A stretch of 30,743 bases of DNA from a virus: IMG/VR virus record IMGVR_UViG_3300024343_000071, positions 1 through 30,743 of that record; one strand, given 5' to 3'. Positions within the stretch are counted from its first letter, which is position 1; each line of letters begins with the position of its first letter. Positions 1 to 7,248 of the stretch are shown piece by piece. Under the pieces are notes generated by a model, which was not told the origin of the DNA, searched no databases, and saw only the letters and a list, made by a program, of their open reading frames with translations. The position numbers and the translations under genes are program-made.

Positions 1-33
1 CACGTAAAGTTATTTGAGGACTTCTTAAACTAA
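1..33 (+). pseudogene. 5' end of a head-protein gene interrupted by a TAA
   Basis: Frame 1 reads HVKLFEDFLN and then TAA at 31-33. The start codon lies outside the window. The ten residues match the start of the core protein at 26695, MKHVKLFEEFLSEE, both in protein and closely in DNA. The same frame stays open after the TAA and runs straight into the 114-residue reading frame at 85-429. The simplest reading is one gene with a nonsense codon at residue 13, where the relative at 26695 has GAA (Glu). A separate 12-residue peptide, or an assembly or sequencing error, remains possible. Confidence 0.5.
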
Positions 34-84
34 AATAGTTACTCTAATAGGGGTAATTGGAAAGGAAGTGCTGACTCTAATCCA

Positions 85-429
85 ATGTCTTTCTGGAGTT
101 ATGTTTATCATATTGTAATATCTGACCCTATTAATGGAATTAAAGATGAAGATCCTAAAAAAGCTGAAAATATTCTTTTTATAATAAACAAAGAACTTGA
201 GCGTCAGGGTAAAATCAAGAAAATGAATTTTAAAAATCTAGAAGCTAACGATATTTTAAATAATATTAAATATTACGAAAAAACAGATAAGATTGTTGGT
301 AAATTACCAACTTGGATGTTTAACAAAAAACCGAATGCAACTAAAAATAGTATTCATTTTTCTAAATTTTACGATAGTCTAAAAAACAGATATCCAGACC
401 TACAACTTACTCTTAAAAAAATCAATTAA
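85..429 (+). CDS. hypothetical protein, probably the body of an interrupted head protein
   Basis: The frame has 114 codons from the first ATG and is lysine- and asparagine-rich, with no recognisable enzyme motif, signal peptide or membrane segment. The frame continues upstream without a stop from 34 to 84 and beyond the TAA at 31-33 carries a capsid-targeting-like peptide. The ATG at 85 may therefore be an internal methionine rather than the native start. It ends 7 bases before the ATG of the next gene, which carries a related N-terminal peptide, so the pair probably belongs to the prohead core or internal head proteins. Function is unknown; the head assignment is inferred from the targeting peptide and the neighbour. 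Confidence 0.5.
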   Translation: MSFWSYVYHIVISDPINGIKDEDPKKAENILFIINKELERQGKIKKMNFKNLEANDILNNIKYYEKTDKIVGKLPTWMFNKKPNATKNSIHFSKFYDSLKNRYPDLQLTLKKIN

Positions 430-436
430 GTAAATA

Positions 437-1825
437 ATGAAACAGGTAAAATTGTTTGCATCTACGCCTCATGAAGGTTTACCTGAAGTTGTTGAAAATA
501 TTACACCAGCTTCGATTGGAGGTATGGGTCAAGTTCAACTACCTACCGAAACAGAAGTTGGATCTGGTGATGTCCCAGCAGGTCGAGGAGATGCTAAAAA
601 AAGATATAAAAAGAAAATGAAATTTAAGCACAAAATCGCAACATACGAAGAATTTCTTTCTAAAGAAAATTCTCAAATCAATGAAGGCAAATTCAAAGCT
701 GGTCAAGTTTGGATGTGGAAGCACGTCGATGGAGACAAAGAAGTTGAAATTACTAACGTCAAATCTAATGGAGATGTTGTAGGTAAGGTTAAAGGAACTT
801 CAGACGAATTTATTGTTAGAGACGCTAATAAATGGCTTAAAAAACAAGTCGTTGAGGCTAGAGATCTTAATGATCCAATTCTTATGAAACTTAGAGCAGC
901 TCAAATGAAAAGAGATGCTAAAAAGAATGAACCAGCTAAAAAGGAAATGTCACCAGCTAAATCTAAGAAATTGGCTAAGTTAGAAGCTGAAAGAGCTGAG
1001 ATCATGCGAGACATGGAGCAAGAAGCTGAACCAGAAGGCGGTCCAATCGCAGATCGTTATGGTAAAATGCTAAACAAGATCGATAAAGAGATCGCTAAAT
1101 TAGGAGGTCACGGTGAATGGGGTGCTGAAACTGACGTGTATATGTCTAAGGCTGAAATCGAAAGAAGAGCCAGATCTATTAGAGAATCAGAAGAGATTGA
1201 TGAAAAAACAATCTATACTGGTCGAACTGAAGTAGATATTATGGATGAAGTTGGAGGTGATATTCATAGCATATACGGTAAATTAAATGATTTAGCAGAA
1301 GAGACAACTGATGCTAAATGGAGAAAAGCCATTGAAGGTATTATTAAAAATCTTGAAGGAGTTGAAAACAAAATTGGTCAAACTGCTAACAAGTTGGGTG
1401 TTGTTCCAACATATGAATCAGAAGAAGTTAATGAAGCTCGTTCAATCAATAAGATTCAAAAAGAATACTCAGCTGTAGTATCTGAAATGTCTGAAGTTGT
1501 TTTAAACTGGAAAGTCGCTAAAGAATCAGGTGATACTAAAGCTGAAGCTAACTTTTTAGCAAGATTAAAAGAACTTACTGCACAGAAAAAATCTTTAGAG
1601 AAAGAATTAAATCAAGCTGTAATGGGTAAAGATAGAAACGCTGAATTAGCGGGAGCTTTAGAATCTTTAATGTTAGAAGGTTCTATGTCAGAAATTGATA
1701 TTATTGCTCAAGAAGCTAAGAATTTAAAGGACTTTATTAAAGAAGTATTAAAATATCTTAAGGCTGAAGACTCAAAGGAATTAAGAGATTGGTTAACGTC
1801 ATTATACGCACCTTATCAAAGTTAA
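437..1825 (+). CDS. putative internal head protein with targeting peptides and several prohead-protease-like sites
   Basis: This 462-residue protein begins MKQVKLF, like the core protein at 26695 and the peptide at window start. Residues 30-60 are a Gly/Pro-rich linker followed by a lysine run (54-65). A second targeting-like segment, [20 protein letters not shown], occupies 65-84; the T4 internal proteins begin with a similar MKTYQEF peptide (recalled). T4 gp21 cuts after [L/I]-x-E. Matching or near-matching triplets here are INE 81-83, VVE 138-140, IDE 254-256 and VNE 331-333. They separate a beta-rich stretch (84-140) from helical and coiled-coil segments (145-225, 270-325, 335-460). The arrangement suggests a polyprotein matured inside the prohead. 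No enzymatic motif is seen. A strong terminator follows. Confidence 0.6.
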   Translation: MKQVKLFASTPHEGLPEVVENITPASIGGMGQVQLPTETEVGSGDVPAGRGDAKKRYKKKMKFKHKIATYEEFLSKENSQINEGKFKAGQVWMWKHVDGDKEVEITNVKSNGDVVGKVKGTSDEFIVRDANKWLKKQVVEARDLNDPILMKLRAAQMKRDAKKNEPAKKEMSPAKSKKLAKLEAERAEIMRDMEQEAEPEGGPIADRYGKMLNKIDKEIAKLGGHGEWGAETDVYMSKAEIERRARSIRESEEIDEKTIYTGRTEVDIMDEVGGDIHSIYGKLNDLAEETTDAKWRKAIEGIIKNLEGVENKIGQTANKLGVVPTYESEEVNEARSINKIQKEYSAVVSEMSEVVLNWKVAKESGDTKAEANFLARLKELTAQKKSLEKELNQAVMGKDRNAELAGALESLMLEGSMSEIDIIAQEAKNLKDFIKEVLKYLKAEDSKELRDWLTSLYAPYQS

Positions 1826-1831
1826 TTTCAT

Positions 1832-1861
1832 TTGAAACATTTTTAAAAAGCTCGATATAAT
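1832..1861 (+). promoter_or_regulatory. promoter, TTGAAAC-N17-TATAAT class
   Basis: TTGAAA at 1832-1837 and TATAAT at 1856-1861 are separated by 18 bases. The same arrangement precedes 12629 and 16998. The -10 hexamer lies in the loop side of the terminator hairpin at 1845-1875, so termination of the upstream operon and initiation of the next share sequence. The downstream gene starts 38 bases after the -10. Confidence 0.6.
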
Positions 1862-1875
1862 TATCGAGCTTTTTT
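1845..1875 (+). terminator. Rho-independent terminator
   Basis: A 13-bp perfect stem (1845-1857 with 1862-1874) encloses the loop TAAT and ends in a T-run. It closes the head-protein pair at 85-1825. Confidence 0.85.
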
Positions 1876-1899
1876 ATTTTACAAGGCTTCTAACTTATA

Positions 1900-2145
1900 A
1901 TGATGCAACCATTCCTATTTAAACCCGATAATTACGAATCATGGTCAAGTAAGGCGATTGAAAAAATCGAATTAACCATTGAAAGTTGTCAAACGCGTTG
2001 TCAACTTGAAACTGCTGCCAAGATGGTAGATAACTTCGTATTAATTATGGTTTTGAATGAAACTTATTCACAGGAAATAGTACAAGATATATCGCGTCAA
2101 CTATATTTATGCTTAAAATTAAAAGAAAGTAGATTACATGGATAA
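1900..2145 (+). CDS. hypothetical protein (81 aa)
   Basis: This is the first gene after the promoter at 1832-1861. The start is either of two adjacent ATGs (1900 or 1903). The product is small and mostly helical, with a hydrophobic stretch at about 45-55 (FVLIMVL) too short and isolated to call a membrane segment. It has three cysteines (30, 34 and one near the C-terminus). The last codons overlap the next gene by 8 bases, so the two are probably translated from one message. I do not recognise the family. Confidence 0.7.
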   Translation: MMQPFLFKPDNYESWSSKAIEKIELTIESCQTRCQLETAAKMVDNFVLIMVLNETYSQEIVQDISRQLYLCLKLKESRLHG

Positions 2146-2716
2146 AAATAAAGGTAAAATCGGCTTTACCGCTGGTAATTTTGATCTTTTGCACCCTGGT
2201 TACATTTATACATTTGAAACCGCTAAACAACACTGTGATTATTTTATGGTGTTTTTGCAAATGGATCCCTCAGAAACTCGATTTACAAAATATAAACCAG
2301 TTATTCCATTGTATGAACGATACAAGACTTTAATGGCTATTAAATATGTAGATGAGGTAGTATGTTATCAAACTGAAGAAGACCTAATTAAATTAATCGA
2401 GTTCTATAAGCCAGATATTCGTATTTTAGGAGATGATTACATTGGTAAGCGCTTTACTGGTGATAATCTTCCACCTGAAGTTATTTACACAACACGTTCA
2501 CATGACTGGTCAACTACTAAGTTGAAAGATTTGATTACTATTCAAACTGTAAAGCAAAATCCAGAAATTGTAGACCGTGCAAAGAATGAAAATTCAACTT
2601 CGTCAGCACAAAGATTAATGTTAGCAATTAGAGATCAAATTGCTCAACATGCTGAAGGAAATCTTACAGAAGATCAATATAAAAATGCAATTAAAGAATT
2701 ATTAGAACAAGCATGA
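2138..2716 (+). CDS. cytidylyltransferase-like nucleotidyltransferase
   Basis: The 192-residue product starts with the nucleotidyltransferase signature FTAGNFDLLHPGY (10-22), the class that includes glycerol-3-phosphate cytidylyltransferase and the HldE C-terminal domain. The family's HxGH motif reads H19-P-G-Y22 here, so the second catalytic histidine is replaced by tyrosine. The C-terminal STTKLKDL (about 126-133) corresponds to the family's second nucleotide-binding motif. Residues 145-192 form an extra helical tail beyond the usual domain. The family joins NTP to a phosphorylated sugar or alcohol. The gene overlaps the next by four bases (ATGA), a sugar-nucleotide dehydratase, which supports a role in making an activated sugar. 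Substrate unknown. Confidence 0.75.
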   Translation: MDKNKGKIGFTAGNFDLLHPGYIYTFETAKQHCDYFMVFLQMDPSETRFTKYKPVIPLYERYKTLMAIKYVDEVVCYQTEEDLIKLIEFYKPDIRILGDDYIGKRFTGDNLPPEVIYTTRSHDWSTTKLKDLITIQTVKQNPEIVDRAKNENSTSSAQRLMLAIRDQIAQHAEGNLTEDQYKNAIKELLEQA

Positions 2717-3639
2717 GAATAGTAGTAACAGGTGGTATGGGTTTTATTGGCTCATCATTCGTAAATTTGTTGGGCCGTAAATTGCCAACTGCACAGGTAG
2801 TTGTAGTTGATAAGATGACTTATGCAGCAAACCCAAATAATCTCAAAACACAAGTAACTCTAATCAAAGAAGATATTTGCGATGTAACCGTAGAAGATCT
2901 CGGTGATTATGATTATTTGGTCCATTTTGCAGCGGAAAGTCATGTTGATAATTCTATTAAAGATGGCCGACCATTTATTCGCACTAATGTTGAAGGAACC
3001 TTTAACCTTATTGAATGTGCTCGTCAAAACAAAAATCTAAAAAAGTTTATTCATATTTCAACCGATGAAGTTTATGGAGATATGAATGATATAGATACTT
3101 TAGCAGAAGCTCATGAGAAATATCCATTACACGGATCTTCTTATTATTCTGCAAGTAAAGCAGCTTCTGATCTTTTAGTTGAAGCAGCAGGCCGTACATT
3201 CGGACTTCCATATTTAATTACACGAACTTGTAATAATTATGGAGCTCATCAAAACGCAGAGAAATTTATTCCAAAAATCATCCAATCAATTAAAGAAGAT
3301 AAGACTATTCCAGTTTACGGAGATGGTCGCCAAGTTCGAGAGTGGATCGATGTTGAAGACAATGTTCAACTGATTTATGAACTAATGTTATCTGATCAAT
3401 TAAATGAAGTTTACAACATTGGCTCAGGAGAACGTTACGAAAACATTGAAATCGTGAACATGATCGGTGAAATGTTGGGTAAAACACCAAGGTTTGAATA
3501 TGTTACAGATCGTTTAGGTCATGATCGAAGATATGCACTAAACTCAACTAAAGTCAGAGAAATCTTCTCAGACTGGGAAATCCTATCCTTTCAAGAATTC
3601 TTATTAGAACAAGTTAACGAATTAAAAGAAAAAGTATGA
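2713..3639 (+). CDS. NAD-dependent epimerase/dehydratase, dTDP-glucose 4,6-dehydratase-like
   Basis: This is an extended short-chain dehydrogenase of 308 residues. The N-terminal Rossmann motif is GGMGFIG (7-13). The active site shows T117-D118-E119 in STDEVYGD and the Y145-xxx-K149 pair. The Asp-Glu pair next to Thr is the mark of RmlB-type 4,6-dehydratases, which turn dTDP-glucose into the 4-keto-6-deoxy sugar. RTCNNYG (about 173-179) and EWIDVEDN (about 212-219) are also typical of RmlB. It is somewhat shorter than bacterial RmlB (about 340-360 residues). It is translationally coupled to its neighbours by ATGA overlaps on both sides. Exact substrate is inferred only. Confidence 0.85.
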   Translation: MRIVVTGGMGFIGSSFVNLLGRKLPTAQVVVVDKMTYAANPNNLKTQVTLIKEDICDVTVEDLGDYDYLVHFAAESHVDNSIKDGRPFIRTNVEGTFNLIECARQNKNLKKFIHISTDEVYGDMNDIDTLAEAHEKYPLHGSSYYSASKAASDLLVEAAGRTFGLPYLITRTCNNYGAHQNAEKFIPKIIQSIKEDKTIPVYGDGRQVREWIDVEDNVQLIYELMLSDQLNEVYNIGSGERYENIEIVNMIGEMLGKTPRFEYVTDRLGHDRRYALNSTKVREIFSDWEILSFQEFLLEQVNELKEKV

Positions 3640-3851
3640 AAGCACATTTAGTAGATATGTTACGTAAATCAGCAGAAGCTGACAAATCAAAGGCATTATT
3701 AACACTTGAATTATTGTCAAATCACGCAGCAGGTATTGGAGATCACTCAACGGGTGACTTTTACAAAAACGCAGAAGAAGCTCTTACAATGTTAGTGGAT
3801 GCTGATGACAAGCTTGAAGCATTAGACAAATATTTTCAAACTCAAGTATAA
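3636..3851 (+). CDS. hypothetical protein (71 aa)
   Basis: The small, mostly helical product reads as two helices around a central AGIGDHSTGDF loop (32-42). Small proteins with a similar central GIG-H motif occur in marine T4-like phages as I recall, without a known function. The start ATG overlaps the preceding stop (ATGA), so it is translationally coupled to the dehydratase gene. It closes the operon, since a terminator follows 24 bases later. Confidence 0.75.
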   Translation: MKAHLVDMLRKSAEADKSKALLTLELLSNHAAGIGDHSTGDFYKNAEEALTMLVDADDKLEALDKYFQTQV

Positions 3852-3874
3852 TTGAAAATATTTAGAAAATAATT

Positions 3875-3904
3875 AACCCGGGATTTTTTAGTCTCGGGTT
3901 TTTT
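3875..3904 (+). terminator. Rho-independent terminator
   Basis: A 9-bp stem (3875-3883 with 3892-3900, one G-T wobble) is followed by a T-run. It ends the sugar-nucleotide operon. Confidence 0.8.
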
Positions 3905-3918
3905 GTTTATATTAGCTG

Positions 3919-3924
3919 TATAAT
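3919..3924 (+). promoter_or_regulatory. possible -10 element
   Basis: TATAAT lies directly after the terminator and 15 bases before the next ATG. Unlike the other TATAAT sites in this window, it has no TTGAAAC-like hexamer 18 bases upstream (CGGGTT there), so it is a weaker call. Confidence 0.35.
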
Positions 3925-3939
3925 TAAAAGATAAGCAAT

Positions 3940-4209
3940 ATGACAAAACAAGAGTTCATCGACAAACACGGAGAGTTTCAACCAGTTGAATTATTTGGCA
4001 CTTATGACGTTATTCGCCGTATCTCTAGCAACTTAAGTGATCTACACATTGAAAAAGAGTTCTTTACTTCAGAAGAAATGGATAACAAGCTGAATGCGAT
4101 AAAGCAATATATGTGGGACTATGCAGCTGTGATGCTTGAAGAAGAGCGTCAAAAGCGATATGAAGAGCAAGAGATGAAAGAATTTAATGCACATTTAGGT
4201 AGAATTTAA
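3940..4209 (+). CDS. hypothetical protein (89 aa)
   Basis: The product is charged and probably all helical, with a Glu/Lys/Arg-rich C-terminal helix (68-85, EEERQKRYEEQEMKEF). I see no known motif. It is the first gene of a run of small unknown genes and ends one base before the next ATG. Such short genes behind an early-type promoter region are often host-takeover genes in T4-like phages, but nothing in this sequence shows that directly. Confidence 0.7.
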   Translation: MTKQEFIDKHGEFQPVELFGTYDVIRRISSNLSDLHIEKEFFTSEEMDNKLNAIKQYMWDYAAVMLEEERQKRYEEQEMKEFNAHLGRI

Positions 4210-4210
4210 G

Positions 4211-4804
4211 ATGAGTAATAGGCAATTCACATGGTGGCGTAGGTTTCATACTTCTCGAAAACTACTAAAAGATCTCTATTGGAAAGGATATTCTCGCCTT
4301 CTTCAACGAATTGAATTTGGAGAGTTTGAATATGATCAATTGTCAGAACAAACTCATTTAGAGGAGCTCCTATATCAGATAGAATGTCAACAAATTAAAA
4401 ATGAATTTAGCTACACTCGAGATCCAGAAATTATTCAAGAAAAAATTAGAGATCGACGAAAATTAAAAAATAAGCGAGTTGGTATAATGATGGAAAAACA
4501 TCTTAAGCGTGAAGCCGAATTGCTTAGTCAACTTAGATTAGAACTTGCCGAGGAATTTAGTCTTGATGTTGACTATATACGAGAATACATGGAAACCTTT
4601 GATGGTACCACTAGGCAGCTTTTTTATGTGCTTAGATCCATTTCACAAGGTAGAACAATACCTACATTCGAACAAATAGATTTATTCCCTCGTTCACATT
4701 CAGAGCAGCCTAGGCACATATTAAAGGATCGAGATCCAATAATTAAACGAGCATGGAATAACTTAGTTAAAGAACGTAAAATATGGAATGCATATGGAAA
4801 CTAG
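4211..4804 (+). CDS. hypothetical basic protein (197 aa)
   Basis: The N-terminus is very basic and aromatic (QFTWWRRFHTSRKLLKDLYWKGYSRLLQR, beginning at residue 5), followed by a charged helical region with a basic patch at 80-90 (EKIRDRRKLKNKRVG) and a Leu/Glu heptad-like stretch at about 95-120. The composition is compatible with nucleic-acid or ribosome binding, which is inference only. It overlaps the next gene by 17 bases. I do not recognise the family. Confidence 0.7.
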   Translation: MSNRQFTWWRRFHTSRKLLKDLYWKGYSRLLQRIEFGEFEYDQLSEQTHLEELLYQIECQQIKNEFSYTRDPEIIQEKIRDRRKLKNKRVGIMMEKHLKREAELLSQLRLELAEEFSLDVDYIREYMETFDGTTRQLFYVLRSISQGRTIPTFEQIDLFPRSHSEQPRHILKDRDPIIKRAWNNLVKERKIWNAYGN

Positions 4805-5072
4805 ACCTATTATAGTTTATTGGTTACCTTACGAAGATGATCGAGAAATGGTAAGGCTTTTTAGTAGACATCAAGACTTTGTATGTTGTGTGATGGCAAA
4901 GGATAATCAAGAAGCTATTCAAAAAACAATACAAATTGCACAGAGCACAGGCGTCCCATATGTTAAAATCATGGGAGTTGCGATCGGTCGAGAAGAGTGG
5001 GTTAATGAAGAAAGTCCATTAAAAGATAGTTCTCCAAAAGCAACAAATGCCAGAAACAAAACGCATATATAA
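4788..5072 (+). CDS. hypothetical protein (94 aa)
   Basis: The start may be the ATG at 4788 or the second one at 4794; both lie within the end of the previous gene. Residues 6-65 alternate short strands and helices (PIIVYWLPYEDDREMV, then a helix ending in AIQKTIQIAQSTG, then PYVKIMGVAIG), a small alpha/beta fold. The last 20 residues are Ser/Lys/Asn-rich and probably disordered. Function unknown. A promoter for the next gene begins inside its 3' end. Confidence 0.65.
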   Translation: MHMETRPIIVYWLPYEDDREMVRLFSRHQDFVCCVMAKDNQEAIQKTIQIAQSTGVPYVKIMGVAIGREEWVNEESPLKDSSPKATNARNKTHI

Positions 5073-5080
5073 GGTATAAT
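5051..5080 (+). promoter_or_regulatory. promoter, GAAAC-N17-TATAAT class
   Basis: CAGAAAC begins at 5051 and TATAAT occupies 5075-5080, again with 18 bases between the hexamers. Only GAAAC of the -35 matches the TTGAAAC seen in the better copies. The -10 sits 18 bases before the ATG at 5099. It would drive the operon that ends with the N-terminal polymerase fragment. Confidence 0.5.
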
Positions 5081-5098
5081 TAATCAAACATATTTTAC

Positions 5099-5383
5099 AT
5101 GGATAATAAATCAATCTCACTAGAAGCTCACGAACTTATCAATAATCGATCTGAAGAAAAAGATCGTATGTATGGACCTTTCTCTGAAGGTATGGATCGA
5201 GCTGCTCTCATTTTTAAAGGTATGACAGGTCTAGATGTAACTGGCCGCGAAATGTATATGGCTCTTATTGCTCTTAAATTTTCACGTGAAAGTTATAACC
5301 ATAAGCGTGACAATTTACTCGATGCAATCGGCTATATTCAAGGTCTTGATAACTATGTAAATGAAAAACAAAATAATGGATGA
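5099..5383 (+). CDS. conserved phage protein, DUF6378-like
   Basis: The 94-residue product contains the pattern EAHELINNRSEEKDRMYGPF (9-28), followed by GMDRAALIF, GREMYMALIALKFSRES and NLLDAIGYI. I recall this combination from a small phage/prophage family of unknown function, catalogued as DUF6378; the label is from memory and could be checked with one profile search. The protein looks all-helical, with conserved charged residues, somewhat like all-alpha nucleotide pyrophosphohydrolases, but I cannot demonstrate that relation. It is first in an operon with a glycosyltransferase, a dCTPase-like gene and the polymerase fragment. Confidence 0.7.
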   Translation: MDNKSISLEAHELINNRSEEKDRMYGPFSEGMDRAALIFKGMTGLDVTGREMYMALIALKFSRESYNHKRDNLLDAIGYIQGLDNYVNEKQNNG

Positions 5384-5546
5384 TTTAACTCGAGGTACTG
5401 CTGTTAGCCATCTAAAGTTAGGAAATGGCAAAATAACCGAATTTTATGAATTCTATAACACTATATTTGTCGATGTGTTATTTGAAAAAAGTACAGAACC
5501 GATTTATATTAAAATAGAAGATTTAAAAATAGAAAATAAGAAATGA
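5361..5546 (+). CDS. small SH3-like/KOW-like protein (61 aa)
   Basis: The middle reads V-x-H-LKLGNGKITEF...IFVDVLFE, the strand-turn-strand pattern of small SH3-like barrels also found at the C-terminus of some helicases and in short phage proteins. Two in-frame starts exist. The ATG at 5361 overlaps the previous gene by 23 bases; the ATG at 5376 gives a shorter overlap of 8 bases and removes the N-terminal MKNKI. The second is at least as plausible. The stop overlaps the next ATG (ATGA). Function unknown. Confidence 0.6.
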   Translation: MKNKIMDDLTRGTAVSHLKLGNGKITEFYEFYNTIFVDVLFEKSTEPIYIKIEDLKIENKK

Positions 5547-6769
5547 AAATCGCATTAGTCTTAGCAAAAGGAGTAGAGGGTTGTGGTCTAACAAGACACA
5601 CTATTGAATTCTACAATTGGTTAATTAAAGAAGGTCATGAAGCAACCATCTATTCAGCTACTGAAAAGGTTTGGCCACGTCAAAAAACAACAGACATTGT
5701 TACAACGTATTTTAAAAGAGCAGACATTCCAAAAATTGCAAAGGAATTAAACTCACACGATGTAGTTTATTACACCTCATTTCCACACAAATCAGTGGGC
5801 GATGAGTTCAATGAAGATTTCATTGAGCATTGTGTATATGGTTTAACAAATCCAATTAAAGTTGGAAACTGTTTAGATCACAATACTCAAAACCTTGCAA
5901 AGAATCACAAGTATTGGGAGATCATGACACAGATGGACGCTATGTTCAACTACTCTTTGACTTCTAATTTTGCAAACAAACTTAGAGAAGAGGCACCAGA
6001 TACTCCTCTTATCGAAATGAACCTAAATCCATATGATTATGATGCATGGCTCCCAACTTGGAAACCAGCTGAAGAACAAATGCGACGAGTTACTTACTTT
6101 GGTCGATTTGCTGGATTTAAGGATCCATTCCGTATGTTTGATATTATGAACCTTTTGAAAGGTAATGATTTTGTAACAGAAGCTCGTGGCGTTGAACGTT
6201 CTATTGGTGCTCTTCCAATGTTCTTAAATGACGACCGTTCTCCTCGCCAAGATGTGTTTGAAGTTAATGAAAAAAAGAATCCTATAATTTATCCACAGGT
6301 TGATGATAAAGTATACATTTATGGTCCTTATAATTTAGCTGAAGGAATGGGAGAGCTTTCAAACTCAATGTTTGGTGCAGAGTTCTTTAATCTTCCAGCT
6401 CGTCTTTATGGTTCGATGATTGAATATGCAATGTGTGAAGTTATTGCAGCGGGTACAATTCCATTATTCGATAAACATTGGGGAGAGAACGTAATCCACC
6501 GAACAGAAAAGGTTCCTTTTATTGAATTAGAAGATTTTGCAATCTTTGTTGATAAGAATAATGTAGAAGCTTCAATTCCTCAAATCTTAGAATTGGCTAA
6601 TGACCATAAACGCAGAGATGCCTTTAGAAAGAACTCTCTTCGGTTAGCTAAACTACATAACGCACCAGAAGTAGTTAACACAGATCTTTTCGAAGCTATC
6701 TCTAATGTAACAAAAAGAGCTAATAAACCAGGTCCAGTTCAAGAACTAAAAACAAACTCACTTTTCTAA
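5543..6769 (+). CDS. GT-B glycosyltransferase, resembling T4-type DNA alpha-glucosyltransferases
   Basis: The 408-residue product starts MKIALVLAKGVEGCGLTRHT, very like the N-terminus of the T-even beta-glucosyl-HMC-alpha-glucosyltransferase type proteins (recalled). The second Rossmann-like half begins near 182 with VTYFGRFAGFKDPFR, a strand-loop arrangement typical of GT-B donor-binding domains. ALLED family members add glucose to hydroxymethylcytosine in phage DNA. The next gene is a gp56-type dCTP pyrophosphatase, which fits a modified-cytosine genome. The C-terminus is LKTNSLF, close to the polymerase tail STSLF, and may bind the sliding clamp. A protein-modifying or polysaccharide glycosyltransferase is the alternative; no dCMP hydroxymethylase lies in this window. 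Confidence 0.7.
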   Translation: MKIALVLAKGVEGCGLTRHTIEFYNWLIKEGHEATIYSATEKVWPRQKTTDIVTTYFKRADIPKIAKELNSHDVVYYTSFPHKSVGDEFNEDFIEHCVYGLTNPIKVGNCLDHNTQNLAKNHKYWEIMTQMDAMFNYSLTSNFANKLREEAPDTPLIEMNLNPYDYDAWLPTWKPAEEQMRRVTYFGRFAGFKDPFRMFDIMNLLKGNDFVTEARGVERSIGALPMFLNDDRSPRQDVFEVNEKKNPIIYPQVDDKVYIYGPYNLAEGMGELSNSMFGAEFFNLPARLYGSMIEYAMCEVIAAGTIPLFDKHWGENVIHRTEKVPFIELEDFAIFVDKNNVEASIPQILELANDHKRRDAFRKNSLRLAKLHNAPEVVNTDLFEAISNVTKRANKPGPVQELKTNSLF

Positions 6770-6780
6770 GTATAAATTAC

Positions 6781-7248
6781 ATGGCAAATATAGATAACGA
6801 ATGCAAAGATCTTGAAGTAAAAGATTTTTACGACCAGTCAACTACACACTTGGCTGATATTATGGAAAACCAAAAGAAAATGCAAGAGCAGACTTATGGT
6901 TTCAAATTTGAAGATATGACAATTAGAGAAGTTATGAACTTCTGGCATGTTAATACACACGCAGTCGTTGATGAAATTCATGAAATGACGGATGCACTTG
7001 GCGGTATTAAAGATGGATCTGGCAATGCAGTATGGAAATACTGGAAGAAAGATTTCTCAAAGTATGAAACTATGAAAGTTTCAGATCTATCAGATGGCGA
7101 CAAGAAAGAATTGTATATGGAATGGGTAGACATTCTACACTTCTTTATAAACTACGCGGCCTCAATCGGATTAGATGCAAAAACAGCATACAACTATTAT
7201 TTCGCAAAAGCAGAAGAAAACGTTAACCGCCAGAAAAATAACTATTAA
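6781..7248 (+). CDS. 56: dCTP/dUTP pyrophosphatase, T4 gp56-like (dimeric dUTPase family)
   Basis: The 155-residue all-alpha protein has the two metal-binding pairs of dimeric dUTPases: E65/E68 in EIHEM and E114/D117 in MEWVDILHF. The spacing AVWKYWKK (83-90) and the ending YNYYFAKAEENVNRQKNNY match T4 gp56 (AVWKKWK, KLYYLKNKENFERQDNGY) closely as I remember it. The enzyme hydrolyses dCTP and dUTP to monophosphates. In T4 this keeps unmodified cytosine out of DNA and supplies dCMP for hydroxymethylation. The following polymerase gene starts at its last stop base (TAATG), so the two are translationally coupled. Confidence 0.8.
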   Translation: MANIDNECKDLEVKDFYDQSTTHLADIMENQKKMQEQTYGFKFEDMTIREVMNFWHVNTHAVVDEIHEMTDALGGIKDGSGNAVWKYWKKDFSKYETMKVSDLSDGDKKELYMEWVDILHFFINYAASIGLDAKTAYNYYFAKAEENVNRQKNNY

